From: CAG-217 sp963642245 | GTDB taxonomy: Bacteria > Bacillota > Clostridia > Oscillospirales > Acutalibacteraceae | Assembly: GCA_963642245.1 (NCBI GenBank) | Contig: CAVIFY010000089.1 | Coordinates: 1-23,366 of the forward strand | DNA: 23,366 bases | Reading direction: 5' to 3' | Shown: piece by piece, positions 13,297 to 20,020 of the stretch | Position numbering within the stretch: position 1 is the stretch's first letter | How the letters are laid out: every line of letters begins with the position of its first letter | The notes under the pieces: model-generated | Seen by the model: only the letters and a program-made list of their open reading frames with translations | What the model was told of the DNA's origin: nothing | Database searches by the model: none | Translations under genes and position numbers: made by a program

Positions 13297-15372
13297 ATGA
13301 AAAAGTGCGGTATGATTTTTTGTATTCTGCTGGCAGCTGTGTTTGTTGGGGTGCCATCTTTTTTTGCCTTTGCCGGGGAGCAGGGGACTTTAGGCGACAG
13401 TCAGGTGGCTTATACTTTTGAGGAGAGCACCGGCACCTTGACCCTCACCGGCACCGGCGCTACGCCGGATTACACCCCGGAGAGCCTGCCGCCCTTTGCC
13501 GCCTACCGTACCCAAATCCGCACGGTGCAAGTGGAGGAGGGCATTACCCGGCTGGGGGATCATCTCTTCCGTCAGCTGACAGCTGTTACCGATGTGCAGC
13601 TGCCGGAGAGCCTGACCGCCATTGGCAGCAACACCTTTTTCCACGCTGCAGCCTTGCAGACGATACATATTCCCGCCGGGGTCACGGGTATTGGCAGCTA
13701 TGCCTTTGCCGCCTGCTCCGGGCTGACGGATATTCAGTTTGACAATATGGCAGGCAGTCTGCAACTGGGCGCCTGTGCCTTTATTGACTGCAAGGCGCTG
13801 ACCGCTGCTCAGTTCCCGGTAGGCACCAGCTTTGGTCAGTACGCGGTGGGGTATCAGGACGAGGACGGTCGCCCCATGACCGCCTTTACCCTGCGGGGGC
13901 TGACCGGCACCACCGCCCAGTATTATGCAAACGCAGCGGCGCAGATCACCTTTGACCCGGCGCTGGAGCTGACCCAAGGCGCCACTTTTGGCAATACATT
14001 CCAATCTTACAGCGGCACGGACTGGTATCGCTACACCCCCACCGCCACCGGCACTTATCATTTTTACTCTATGGGCAGTGTGGACACGGTGGTGCGCCTG
14101 TGCGACAGCAGCAAGGCAGACCTGGGGCAGGGCAGCGACGACCGCTCCCTTTATGATCTGAACTTTGACCTGACCTGCACCTTGCAGGCGGGGGAGACTT
14201 ATTATTTCCAGGTGACCAATAACCACAGCCTGGGAGCGTACACGGCGTATCTGTACCCGGGCAAAGTGACCGGATTTTCTGCCGCATTCCCGGCGGATCA
14301 GGTGCTGGTCACCGGTGTGGACAGCACGGCGCGCACGGACAGCGATGGACAGGACTATGCGTATTTTGACCTGAACGCCTTTGCCGATCGGTTGCAGATC
14401 ACCATCACTTATGATACCGGCGACCGGGTGACCCTACCGCTGACGGACAAAAATTATAATGGCTACACCTTTGCCTTGACGGACGATCAGGCCGCCAACC
14501 ACTGGACAGAGGGCACATACACCGCCACCCTGACCTGGGGCGACCAAACGGCGGCGGTGCCTGTGCAGGTGCATACCCATAGTTATACCGCCCGGCGCAC
14601 GGAGCCTACCTGCGTGGCGGACGGCCAAATTCTCTATACCTGCACTTGCGGCGACAGCTACGCCACCCCCATTGCCAAGCTGGGGCATACGGCTCCTGCC
14701 ACCCACCGCGTGGACCCCACCTGCACCCTACCGGGCTATACTTATACTTATTGCACCCGGTGCAGTGCCCATTTGTCCGATACTGTCAGCACCCCGGCGC
14801 TGGGACATATTTATACGGCCACGGTGATCCCGCCCACTACAACGGCGGAGGGCTACACCCGCTACACCTGCCGGCGCTGCGGCAACAGCTATGATACGGA
14901 CTTCCAACCGGCGCTCAGCTACACCATTACCGGGCGCGCGGTGGCGATGGAGGGACCGGACGACAGCCACCCCCACAATTATCTGCTGGTGGGCACTATG
15001 GTAGAGCTGGACGATCAGAGCGTGCAGACCGGCGAGGACGGCACTTTTTCCATTGCCGTGGCGCCCGGTACTTACACCCTGACTGTGGGCGCGGATTTTT
15101 ACCTGTACCGCCGGGTGCAGGTAACGGTTACAACACAAAGCGTGGACCTGGGCGATGTGCCGGTGATGGTCTATGATATAACCGGCGACGGCTATGTAAA
15201 CGCCCGGGATCTGGTGACTTATCAGCAGTATGCCGCGGCCATTGACCGGGGCGAGGGTGAGTACGAGCGGCTGCTGGATTTTGACGGCGACGGGCAGATC
15301 ACCCCGGCGGATATGGACGGCGCAGCCGGGTTTATCGGTGCCGGTAAGCTGGACGAAAGCATTTACGATTAA
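13297..15372 (+). CDS. Secreted LRR-like, Cys-rich, dockerin-type protein
   Basis: A 691-residue exported protein. Residues 1-26 are a signal peptide ending AFA. About 68-180 is a BspA/LRR_5-like leucine-rich region (ITRLGDHLFRQLTAVTDVQL, LTAIGSNTFFHAAALQTIHI, VTGIGSYAFAACSGL). About 225-322 resembles a PPC-type beta domain (DWYRYTPTATGTYHFYS). About 430-545 holds three tandem modules with CxC or CxxC pairs and His-rich starts. Then comes a carboxypeptidase-regulatory-like beta domain (YTITGRAVAM; DGTFSIAVAPGTYTLTV). Residues 626-685 are dockerin type I-like, with calcium loops at DITGDGYVNARD (627-638) and DFDGDGQITPAD (661-672). No sortase motif or catalytic domain was seen, so a surface or cohesin-docked adhesion role is an inference. 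Confidence 0.85.
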   Translation: MKKCGMIFCILLAAVFVGVPSFFAFAGEQGTLGDSQVAYTFEESTGTLTLTGTGATPDYTPESLPPFAAYRTQIRTVQVEEGITRLGDHLFRQLTAVTDVQLPESLTAIGSNTFFHAAALQTIHIPAGVTGIGSYAFAACSGLTDIQFDNMAGSLQLGACAFIDCKALTAAQFPVGTSFGQYAVGYQDEDGRPMTAFTLRGLTGTTAQYYANAAAQITFDPALELTQGATFGNTFQSYSGTDWYRYTPTATGTYHFYSMGSVDTVVRLCDSSKADLGQGSDDRSLYDLNFDLTCTLQAGETYYFQVTNNHSLGAYTAYLYPGKVTGFSAAFPADQVLVTGVDSTARTDSDGQDYAYFDLNAFADRLQITITYDTGDRVTLPLTDKNYNGYTFALTDDQAANHWTEGTYTATLTWGDQTAAVPVQVHTHSYTARRTEPTCVADGQILYTCTCGDSYATPIAKLGHTAPATHRVDPTCTLPGYTYTYCTRCSAHLSDTVSTPALGHIYTATVIPPTTTAEGYTRYTCRRCGNSYDTDFQPALSYTITGRAVAMEGPDDSHPHNYLLVGTMVELDDQSVQTGEDGTFSIAVAPGTYTLTVGADFYLYRRVQVTVTTQSVDLGDVPVMVYDITGDGYVNARDLVTYQQYAAAIDRGEGEYERLLDFDGDGQITPADMDGAAGFIGAGKLDESIYD

Positions 15373-15378
15373 CAGAGA

Positions 15379-15410
15379 AAACCAACCTGTGACATCACGG
15401 GTTGGTTTTT
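15379..15410 (+). terminator. Intrinsic terminator after the dockerin-like gene
   Basis: AAACCAACCTGTGA (15379-15392) pairs with TCACGGGTTGGTTT (15395-15408), with one G-T wobble; the innermost pair probably opens to leave an ACAT loop. The T-run 15406-15410 overlaps the end of the stem. It begins six bases after the stop codon. The A-run on the 5' side could let it work in both directions, although no converging gene is present. Confidence 0.9.
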
Positions 15411-15421
15411 GTACTTTTCTA

Positions 15422-15450
15422 TTGAAAAAGCGCAGCATATAGCGTATAAT
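15422..15450 (+). promoter_or_regulatory. Promoter of the purEMN operon
   Basis: TTGAAA (15422-15427), a 17-base spacer and TATAAT (15445-15450) form a near-consensus sigma-A promoter 12 bases after the preceding terminator. Transcription would begin near 15457 and leave a leader of about 74 bases. The leader contains a GC-rich hairpin (GCTGCGCC 15490-15497 with GGTGCAGC 15502-15509) before the GGAGG site. I found neither a purine riboswitch core nor a PurR box in it. Confidence 0.82.
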
Positions 15451-15530
15451 AGCCGTAATAAAAACGGAAAAACACTTGCCATACCCGGTGCTGCGCCCGG
15501 CGGTGCAGCCCGCAAACGGAGGACAGTTTT

Positions 15531-16028
15531 ATGAAAAAAGTTGCAGTCATTATGGGCTCGGACAGCGATCTGCCGGTGGTGGCACCGGCCATTAAGCAGC
15601 TGCGCGAGCTGAACATTGAGACCGAGGTGCATGTAATGAGCGCCCACCGTACCCCCAAGGAGGCCATGGCCTTTGCAGAGGGCGCCCGGGAGAACGGCTT
15701 TGGCGTGATCCTGGCGGCTGCCGGTATGGCGGCGCACCTGGGCGGCGTGCTGGCCGCGTGCACCACTCTGCCGGTGATCGGTATTCCGTGCAGCGCCAAG
15801 GTGCTGGACGGTATGGACGCCATGCTGGCTACGGTGATGATGCCCCCGGGTATCCCGGTGGCCACCGTTGGGATCAATGCCGCCAAGAACGCAGCTCTGC
15901 TGGCAGCGGAGATCCTGGCTGTGGGCAATGACGATTTGATGGACAAACTGGTGCAGATGCGGGCGGATATGGCCGCTGCCGTGCGCCAAAAAGATACAGA
16001 CCTGCAAAAGAAACTGGAGGAGATCTGA
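15531..16028 (+). CDS. purE: 5-(carboxyamino)imidazole ribonucleotide mutase
   Basis: PurE, 165 residues, which makes CAIR in de novo purine synthesis; in the class I bacterial form the substrate is N5-CAIR made by PurK. Family motifs are GSDSDLPV near the start, SAHRTP with the catalytic His, and AAAGMAAHLGGVLAA, followed by MPPGIPVATVGINAAKNAALLA. The length is that of the stand-alone bacterial enzyme. AACGGAGGA precedes the ATG. No purK is in the window. purM follows after two bases, so the two are one transcript. Confidence 0.95.
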   Translation: MKKVAVIMGSDSDLPVVAPAIKQLRELNIETEVHVMSAHRTPKEAMAFAEGARENGFGVILAAAGMAAHLGGVLAACTTLPVIGIPCSAKVLDGMDAMLATVMMPPGIPVATVGINAAKNAALLAAEILAVGNDDLMDKLVQMRADMAAAVRQKDTDLQKKLEEI

Positions 16029-16030
16029 GT

Positions 16031-17068
16031 ATGGAAAAGAGTTTTAGTGCAAGCTATGCGGCAGCCGGTGTGGATGTGACCGCCGGTTACGAGTCTGTGG
16101 AGCGGATCAAGGCCCATGTGAAGCGCACCACCGTGCCCGGCGTGCTGGGCGGGATCGGCGGCTTTGGCGGTATGTTCCAGCTGCCGGTGAACGATTATAA
16201 AGAGCCGGTGCTGGTCAGCGGCACAGACGGCGTAGGCACCAAGCTGAAGATCGCCTTTTTAATGGATAAGCACGACACCGTGGGTATCGACTGCGTGGCT
16301 ATGTGCGTCAACGATGTGGCCTGCTCCGGCGCCAAGCCCCTGTTCTTCCTGGACTATATCGCCTGCGGCAAGAACTTCCCGGAGAAGATCGAGCAGATCG
16401 TGGCCGGTGTGGCCGAGGGCTGCGTACAGGCCGGTTGCGCCCTGGTTGGCGGCGAGACCGCAGAAATGCCCGGCTTTTACCCGGAGGACGAGTACGACCT
16501 GGCCGGGTTTTCCGTTGGCGTTGGCGAAAAGAGCAAGCTGGTCAGCGGCGAGGAGTTGCAGGCCGGGGACGCGCTGATCGGCGTGGCCTCCTCCGGCGTA
16601 CATTCCAACGGCTTCTCTTTGGTACGCAAAGTGTTTAATATTTCTTCCGACCGGCTGCATGTGCAGGTGCCGGAGCTGGGCAAGACCCTGGGCGAGGAGC
16701 TGCTGACCCCCACCCGCATTTATGTAAAGCCCTTGCTGGCCCTGATGGACAGCGTGCGGGTGCACGCCATCAGCCACATTACCGGCGGCGGGTTCTATGA
16801 GAATGTGCCCCGTATGCTGCAAGACGGCTTTACTGCTGTTATTGAGAAAGACAAGTGCTTTAAGAAACCCATCTTTGACCTGATCGCCAAGGAGGGCAAT
16901 ATCCCGGAGCGGGATATGTATAATACCTTTAATATGGGCACCGGTCTGGTGATCGCCGTAGACGCCACCAAGGCGGACGAGGCGGTGCGGATCCTGCAAC
17001 AGGCAGGGGAGCAGGCTGCGGTCATTGGCCAGATCAAGTCCGGCGAGAAAGGCGTGGAGCTGGTATGA
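16031..17068 (+). CDS. purM: Phosphoribosylformylglycinamidine cyclo-ligase (AIR synthetase)
   Basis: PurM, 345 residues, which uses ATP to close FGAM into AIR, the substrate pool for the next steps including PurE. Motifs are AAGVDVTAGYESVERIK, GGFGGMFQL, VSGTDGVGTKLKIAF (nucleotide-binding region), DCVAMCVNDV and ALVGGETAEMPGFY, with ITGGGFYENVPRML in the C-terminal half. All family landmarks are intact. GGAGG in the purE tail serves the ATG. Its stop overlaps the purN start by four bases (ATGA). Confidence 0.97.
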   Translation: MEKSFSASYAAAGVDVTAGYESVERIKAHVKRTTVPGVLGGIGGFGGMFQLPVNDYKEPVLVSGTDGVGTKLKIAFLMDKHDTVGIDCVAMCVNDVACSGAKPLFFLDYIACGKNFPEKIEQIVAGVAEGCVQAGCALVGGETAEMPGFYPEDEYDLAGFSVGVGEKSKLVSGEELQAGDALIGVASSGVHSNGFSLVRKVFNISSDRLHVQVPELGKTLGEELLTPTRIYVKPLLALMDSVRVHAISHITGGGFYENVPRMLQDGFTAVIEKDKCFKKPIFDLIAKEGNIPERDMYNTFNMGTGLVIAVDATKADEAVRILQQAGEQAAVIGQIKSGEKGVELV

Positions 17069-17691
17069 AGCGCATTGTGGTGTTAGTCTCCGGCGGGGGC
17101 ACCAACCTGCAAGCCCTGCTGGACGCGCAAGATCGGGGAGAGATCCCCGGCGGGCAGATCACCTGCGTGATCGCGTCCAAGCCCGGCGTGTATGCGCTGG
17201 AGCGGGCAGCGGCCCACGGTATTCCCGGCAAGGTGCTGGAGCGCAAGGCGTACCCGGATGTGCACGCTTACTCCGCTGCCATGCGGGATCTGCTGCTGGC
17301 AGAGCAGGCGGACCTGGTGGTGTATGCCGGGTTCCTGACCATTCTTGATGAGCAGGTGGTAGACGCTTTCCCCGGCAAGATGATGAACATTCATCCGGCG
17401 CTGATCCCGTCCTTTTGCGGCAAGGGCTACTATGGGCTCCATGTGCATGAGGCGGTGCTGCAAAGCGGGGTCAAACTCACCGGCGCCACGGTGCACTTTG
17501 TGACGGCCGACTGCGACGCCGGTCCCATTATCGCCCAAAAGGCGGTGCCGGTGCAGGAGGGGGACACCCCGGAGATCTTGCAGCGGCGGGTGATGGAGCA
17601 GTGCGAATGGCAGCTGCTGCCCCGGGCAGTGGCGCTGTTTTGCCAGGATAAAATTCAGATCACGGGCAACAAGACCCGCATTTTAGATTGA
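17065..17691 (+). CDS. purN: Phosphoribosylglycinamide formyltransferase
   Basis: PurN, 208 residues, transferring a formyl group from 10-formyltetrahydrofolate to GAR to give FGAR. The N-terminal segment IVVLVSGGGTNLQALLDA binds the phosphoribosyl end. The catalytic Asn and His are in MNIHPALIPSF, and the catalytic Asp in TADCDAGPIIAQ. The start overlaps purM by four bases, implying translational coupling. The reading frame ends at 17691 and is followed by a 166-base structured spacer rather than the next pur gene. Confidence 0.97.
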   Translation: MKRIVVLVSGGGTNLQALLDAQDRGEIPGGQITCVIASKPGVYALERAAAHGIPGKVLERKAYPDVHAYSAAMRDLLLAEQADLVVYAGFLTILDEQVVDAFPGKMMNIHPALIPSFCGKGYYGLHVHEAVLQSGVKLTGATVHFVTADCDAGPIIAQKAVPVQEGDTPEILQRRVMEQCEWQLLPRAVALFCQDKIQITGNKTRILD

Positions 17692-17692
17692 G

Positions 17693-17718
17693 GTATAGTG
17701 TGAAAAATCACACTATAC
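17693..17718 (+). other. Perfect 11-bp hairpin after purN
   Basis: GTATAGTGTGA (17693-17703) pairs without mismatch with TCACACTATAC (17708-17718) across an AAAA loop, starting one base after the purN stop. The following bases, AGATTATATT, are not a proper T-run, so intrinsic termination would be weak; an RNA-stabilising 3' end for purEMN is an alternative. Confidence 0.7.
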
Positions 17719-17731
17719 AGATTATATTGCC

Positions 17732-17761
17732 CTCAAAATTTGCCTTTGGCATAATTTTGAG
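17732..17761 (+). other. Second hairpin in the purN-purO spacer
   Basis: CTCAAAATT (17732-17740) pairs with AATTTTGAG (17753-17761), and TGCC (17741-17744) with GGCA (17748-17751) around a TTT loop, with T17752 bulged. This gives 13 base pairs. It stands between the post-purN hairpin and the purO leader switch, so the whole spacer is a chain of stems. Confidence 0.65.
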
Positions 17762-17768
17762 ATGGCTG

Positions 17769-17855
17769 TAATCACCATTAACACCTTGTCAGGCTACAGC
17801 AAGGCGTTAATGATTTTTAATGAACGGTATGTAGCCTGAAAGGCTATGGTGATTA
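17769..17855 (+). promoter_or_regulatory. Long-range hairpin covering the purO ribosome binding region
   Basis: Three blocks pair in nested order: 17769-17778 with 17846-17855 (10 bp), CCTT 17784-17787 with AAGG 17840-17843 (4 bp), and 17789-17798 with 17830-17839 (10 bp). That is 24 pairs with one internal loop and one bulge. The 3' arm contains AAAGG and GGTGATT, the only ribosome-binding-like sequences before the purO ATG at 17858. The fold cannot coexist with the terminator-like hairpin at 17776-17812. Read as DNA, the outer arms TAATCACCAT and ATGGTGATTA could also be ends of a small palindromic insertion. Confidence 0.6.
17776..17818 (+). terminator. Terminator-like hairpin in the purO leader
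   Basis: CATTAAC (17776-17782) pairs with GTTAATG (17806-17812) and CCTTG (17784-17788) with CAAGG (17800-17804), with one A-C mismatch between the blocks. The 11-base loop is followed, one base after the stem, by TTTTT (17814-17818). It resembles an intrinsic terminator or attenuator between purN and purO. The loop is the same sequence that pairs with 17830-17839 in the alternative fold. Confidence 0.55.
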
Positions 17856-17857
17856 TT

Positions 17858-18562
17858 ATGGAGATGCAACAGCTTTCAACCCTGCTGTCCGGCAACAGTT
17901 ATCCCGGCCGCGGGATCGTGCTTGGCCGCAGCAAGGACGGCAAAACGGCGATGATCGCCTACTTTATTATGGGCCGCAGCGTCAACTCCCGCAACCGTGT
18001 GTTTGAGGAGAACGACCGTGGCGGCATTCGCACCAAGGCTTTTGATGAGAGCAAGATGGAGGATCCGTCTTTGATCATCTACAACCCGGTGCTGTGCCTG
18101 GACGGCAAGACCATCGTCACCAACGGCGACCAGACGGATACCATCTATGACTTTATGGCAGAGGGCAAGTGCTATCGCCATGCCCTGCTGACCCGTGAGT
18201 TTGAGCCGGACGCGCCCAATTACACCCCCAGGATCAGCGGTGTGGTCAAGCCCAGCGGCGACTACAACCTGTCCATCTTAAAGTCCAATATGGGTCGGGG
18301 CGACTCCTGCCTGCGCTACTTCTTTGAGTATGAGGCGGTGCCCGGTCTGGGTCACTTGATCCACACCTATAAGGGCGACGGCGATCCTATCCCGTCCTTT
18401 GAGGGCGAGCCGGTGCCGGTGGAGATGGACGGCGACCTGGACAGCTTTACCCAAATGATCTGGGACAGCTTAAATGAAGATAACAAAGTCTCTCTCTTTA
18501 CCCGCTTTATTGATTTGGAGAGCGGCAAGGTAGAGAGCCGGATCATCAATAAAAACAAATAA
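17858..18562 (+). CDS. purO: IMP cyclohydrolase, PurO-like
   Basis: A 234-residue member of the PurO-like IMP cyclohydrolase family, which closes FAICAR to IMP in the last step of purine synthesis. The recognisable segments are NSYPGRGIVLG (13-23), GRSVNSRNR (39-47), LIIYNP and TNGDQTDTIYD around residues 88-98. The start chosen is ATG 17858, with GGTGATT just upstream; ATG codons at 17846 and 17864 are alternatives. This family replaces the cyclohydrolase domain of bifunctional PurH and therefore needs a separate AICAR transformylase, which is not in the window. It lies between purN and purD, behind the structured leader. Confidence 0.82.
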   Translation: MEMQQLSTLLSGNSYPGRGIVLGRSKDGKTAMIAYFIMGRSVNSRNRVFEENDRGGIRTKAFDESKMEDPSLIIYNPVLCLDGKTIVTNGDQTDTIYDFMAEGKCYRHALLTREFEPDAPNYTPRISGVVKPSGDYNLSILKSNMGRGDSCLRYFFEYEAVPGLGHLIHTYKGDGDPIPSFEGEPVPVEMDGDLDSFTQMIWDSLNEDNKVSLFTRFIDLESGKVESRIINKNK

Positions 18563-18578
18563 GAATATAAAACGATAC

Positions 18579-18610
18579 AGGAGAATTGGCGGCAAAACGG
18601 CAGTTCTCCT
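18579..18610 (+). other. Hairpin between purO and purD
   Basis: AGGAGAATTG (18579-18588) pairs with CAGTTCTCCT (18601-18610), one pair being a G-T wobble, around a 12-base loop. A TTTTT run at 18618-18622 begins seven bases after the stem, too far for a typical terminator. The left arm itself looks like a ribosome binding site (CAGGAGA) and is buried by the fold. The true purD site is CGGAGG (18623-18628). Confidence 0.5.
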
Positions 18611-18637
18611 AAAAGTCTTTTTCGGAGGTCAAAGAAT

Positions 18638-19921
18638 ATGACGGTTTTGGTGGTAGGCGGCGGTGGCCGCGAGCACGCATTGGTGCGCAAGATCAAAGAG
18701 TCTCCCAGAGTGGACAGTGTGCATTGCTGCCCCGGCAACGGCGGCATTGCTTATGACGCAGTGTGCCACAATGTGGCGGCGATGGATATAGACGGCGTGG
18801 TGGCGCTGGCAAAGGAGATCAAAGCAGACCTGGTAGTGGTGGCGCCGGACGATCCGCTGGTGGCCGGTATGGTAGACGCGCTGAACGCAGCGGGCTTTGC
18901 CACTTTCGGTCCCCGGGCCAATGCGGCCATTATTGAGGGCTCCAAGGTGTTCTCCAAGGACCTGATGCAAAAGTACCACATTCCCACCGCCGAGTACCGG
19001 GTGTTTGACGATCCCCGGGCGGCTATTGATTATATTACGGAGAAAAACGAATTCCCCACCGTCATTAAGGCGGACGGCCTGGCCCTGGGCAAGGGCGTGC
19101 TGATCCCGGAGAACCTGGAAGAAGCGGTGGCCGGGGTCAAGGAAATTATGGAGGACAAGGTATTCGGCGCCTCCGGCAATCATATTGTGGTGGAGGAGTT
19201 CCTTACCGGGCCGGAAGTGTCTGTGCTGGCCTTTACGGACGGCAAGTGCGTGCGGCCTATGGTGTCCTCTATGGACCACAAGCGGGCGCTGGACGGCGAC
19301 AAGGGGCTGAACACCGGCGGTATGGGCACCGTGTCGCCCAATCCGTACTACACGGACGCGGTGGCGCAGCAGTGTATGGACACCATCTTCCTGCCCACCA
19401 TTGCGGCTATGAACGCCGAGGGGCGCACTTTCCGGGGCTGCCTGTACTTTGGCCTGATGCTCACCCCCAAGGGACCCAAGGTGATCGAATACAACTGCCG
19501 TTTCGGCGACCCGGAGACTCAGGTGGTGCTGCCCCGGCTGGATACGGATATTATGGATATTTTTGACGCCATTAACGCCGGTACGCTGGCAGATCTGGAT
19601 ATTCAGTGGAGCGACCAGGCCTGCGCCTGCGTGATCCTGGCCAGCGGCGGCTATCCCAAGTCTTACCCCAAGGGGCTGGAGATCACCGGCCTTACCGACG
19701 GTCAACGACCGGGGGTCACCGTGTACCACGCCGGTACGGCCCAAAAGGACGGCAAGCTGGTCACCGCCGGTGGGCGCGTGCTGGGCATTACCGCCCTGGG
19801 TGATGACTTGCAGGCGGCGCTGGATACCGCTTATGCCGCTGCCGGGGAAGTGCACTTTGACGGTGTGCATTACAGAAAAGACATCGGCGCCCGGGCTTTG
19901 GCTGCCGGTAAATGTGAATAG
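18638..19921 (+). CDS. purD: Phosphoribosylamine-glycine ligase (GAR synthetase)
   Basis: PurD, 427 residues, joining phosphoribosylamine and glycine with ATP to make GAR, the substrate of PurN. The N-terminal domain starts VLVVGGGGREHAL and has VVAPDDPLVAGMVD. The ATP-grasp core shows FPTVIKADGLALGKGV, LTGPEVSVLAF, NTGGMGTVSPNPYY and the metal-binding EYNCRFGDPETQVV. The monofunctional length is complete. The GGAGG site is nine bases upstream. No terminator follows; instead a consensus promoter begins 24 bases after the stop. Confidence 0.97.
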   Translation: MTVLVVGGGGREHALVRKIKESPRVDSVHCCPGNGGIAYDAVCHNVAAMDIDGVVALAKEIKADLVVVAPDDPLVAGMVDALNAAGFATFGPRANAAIIEGSKVFSKDLMQKYHIPTAEYRVFDDPRAAIDYITEKNEFPTVIKADGLALGKGVLIPENLEEAVAGVKEIMEDKVFGASGNHIVVEEFLTGPEVSVLAFTDGKCVRPMVSSMDHKRALDGDKGLNTGGMGTVSPNPYYTDAVAQQCMDTIFLPTIAAMNAEGRTFRGCLYFGLMLTPKGPKVIEYNCRFGDPETQVVLPRLDTDIMDIFDAINAGTLADLDIQWSDQACACVILASGGYPKSYPKGLEITGLTDGQRPGVTVYHAGTAQKDGKLVTAGGRVLGITALGDDLQAALDTAYAAAGEVHFDGVHYRKDIGARALAAGKCE

Positions 19922-19944
19922 GCTATGAACTTTACAATTTGTTA

Positions 19945-19972
19945 TTGACAATTATACGGACTGTGATATAAT
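19945..19972 (+). promoter_or_regulatory. Consensus promoter of the export operon
   Basis: Both boxes are perfect: TTGACA (19945-19950) and TATAAT (19967-19972), separated by 16 bases. A TG at 19964-19965 supplies an extended -10 (TGATATAAT). Transcription would start near 19979, leaving a leader of about 42 bases that contains the 5' copy of the 15-base inverted repeat and a GAAGAGG site before the ATG. This is the strongest-looking promoter in the window. Confidence 0.88.
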
Positions 19973-19986
19973 AGACACGTTCCACA

Positions 19987-20001
19987 CTTTGTATAAATTT
20001 T
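19987..20001 (+). repeat. 15-nt inverted repeat, upstream copy
   Basis: CTTTGTATAAATTTT at 19987-20001 is the exact reverse complement of AAAATTTATACAAAG at 23261-23275. It lies in the predicted 5' untranslated region of the export operon, about 8 bases after the likely transcription start. The match stops at 15 bases on both sides. Confidence 0.85.
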
Positions 20002-20020
20002 TAATCGAAGAGGCGAAATT

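Noticed and set aside
15457..15530. Purine or ZTP riboswitch in the purE leader
   Set aside because: The leader is short and I find no conserved core or three-way junction.
17786..17814. Promoter inside the purO leader (TTGTCA, 17 bases, AATGAT)
   Set aside because: The hexamers coincide with the terminator-like hairpin arms; the RNA-structure reading explains them better.
17846..17857. Upstream ATG for purO at 17846
   Set aside because: It is inside the long hairpin arm with almost no space for a ribosome binding site; ATG 17858 has GGTGATT at suitable spacing. It is not fully excluded.
18629..19951. Long minus-strand reading frame opposite purD (440 residues)
   Set aside because: purD is complete with all its motifs; the antisense frame is a by-product of GC-biased codon use and its translation is low-complexity and His/Gly-rich.
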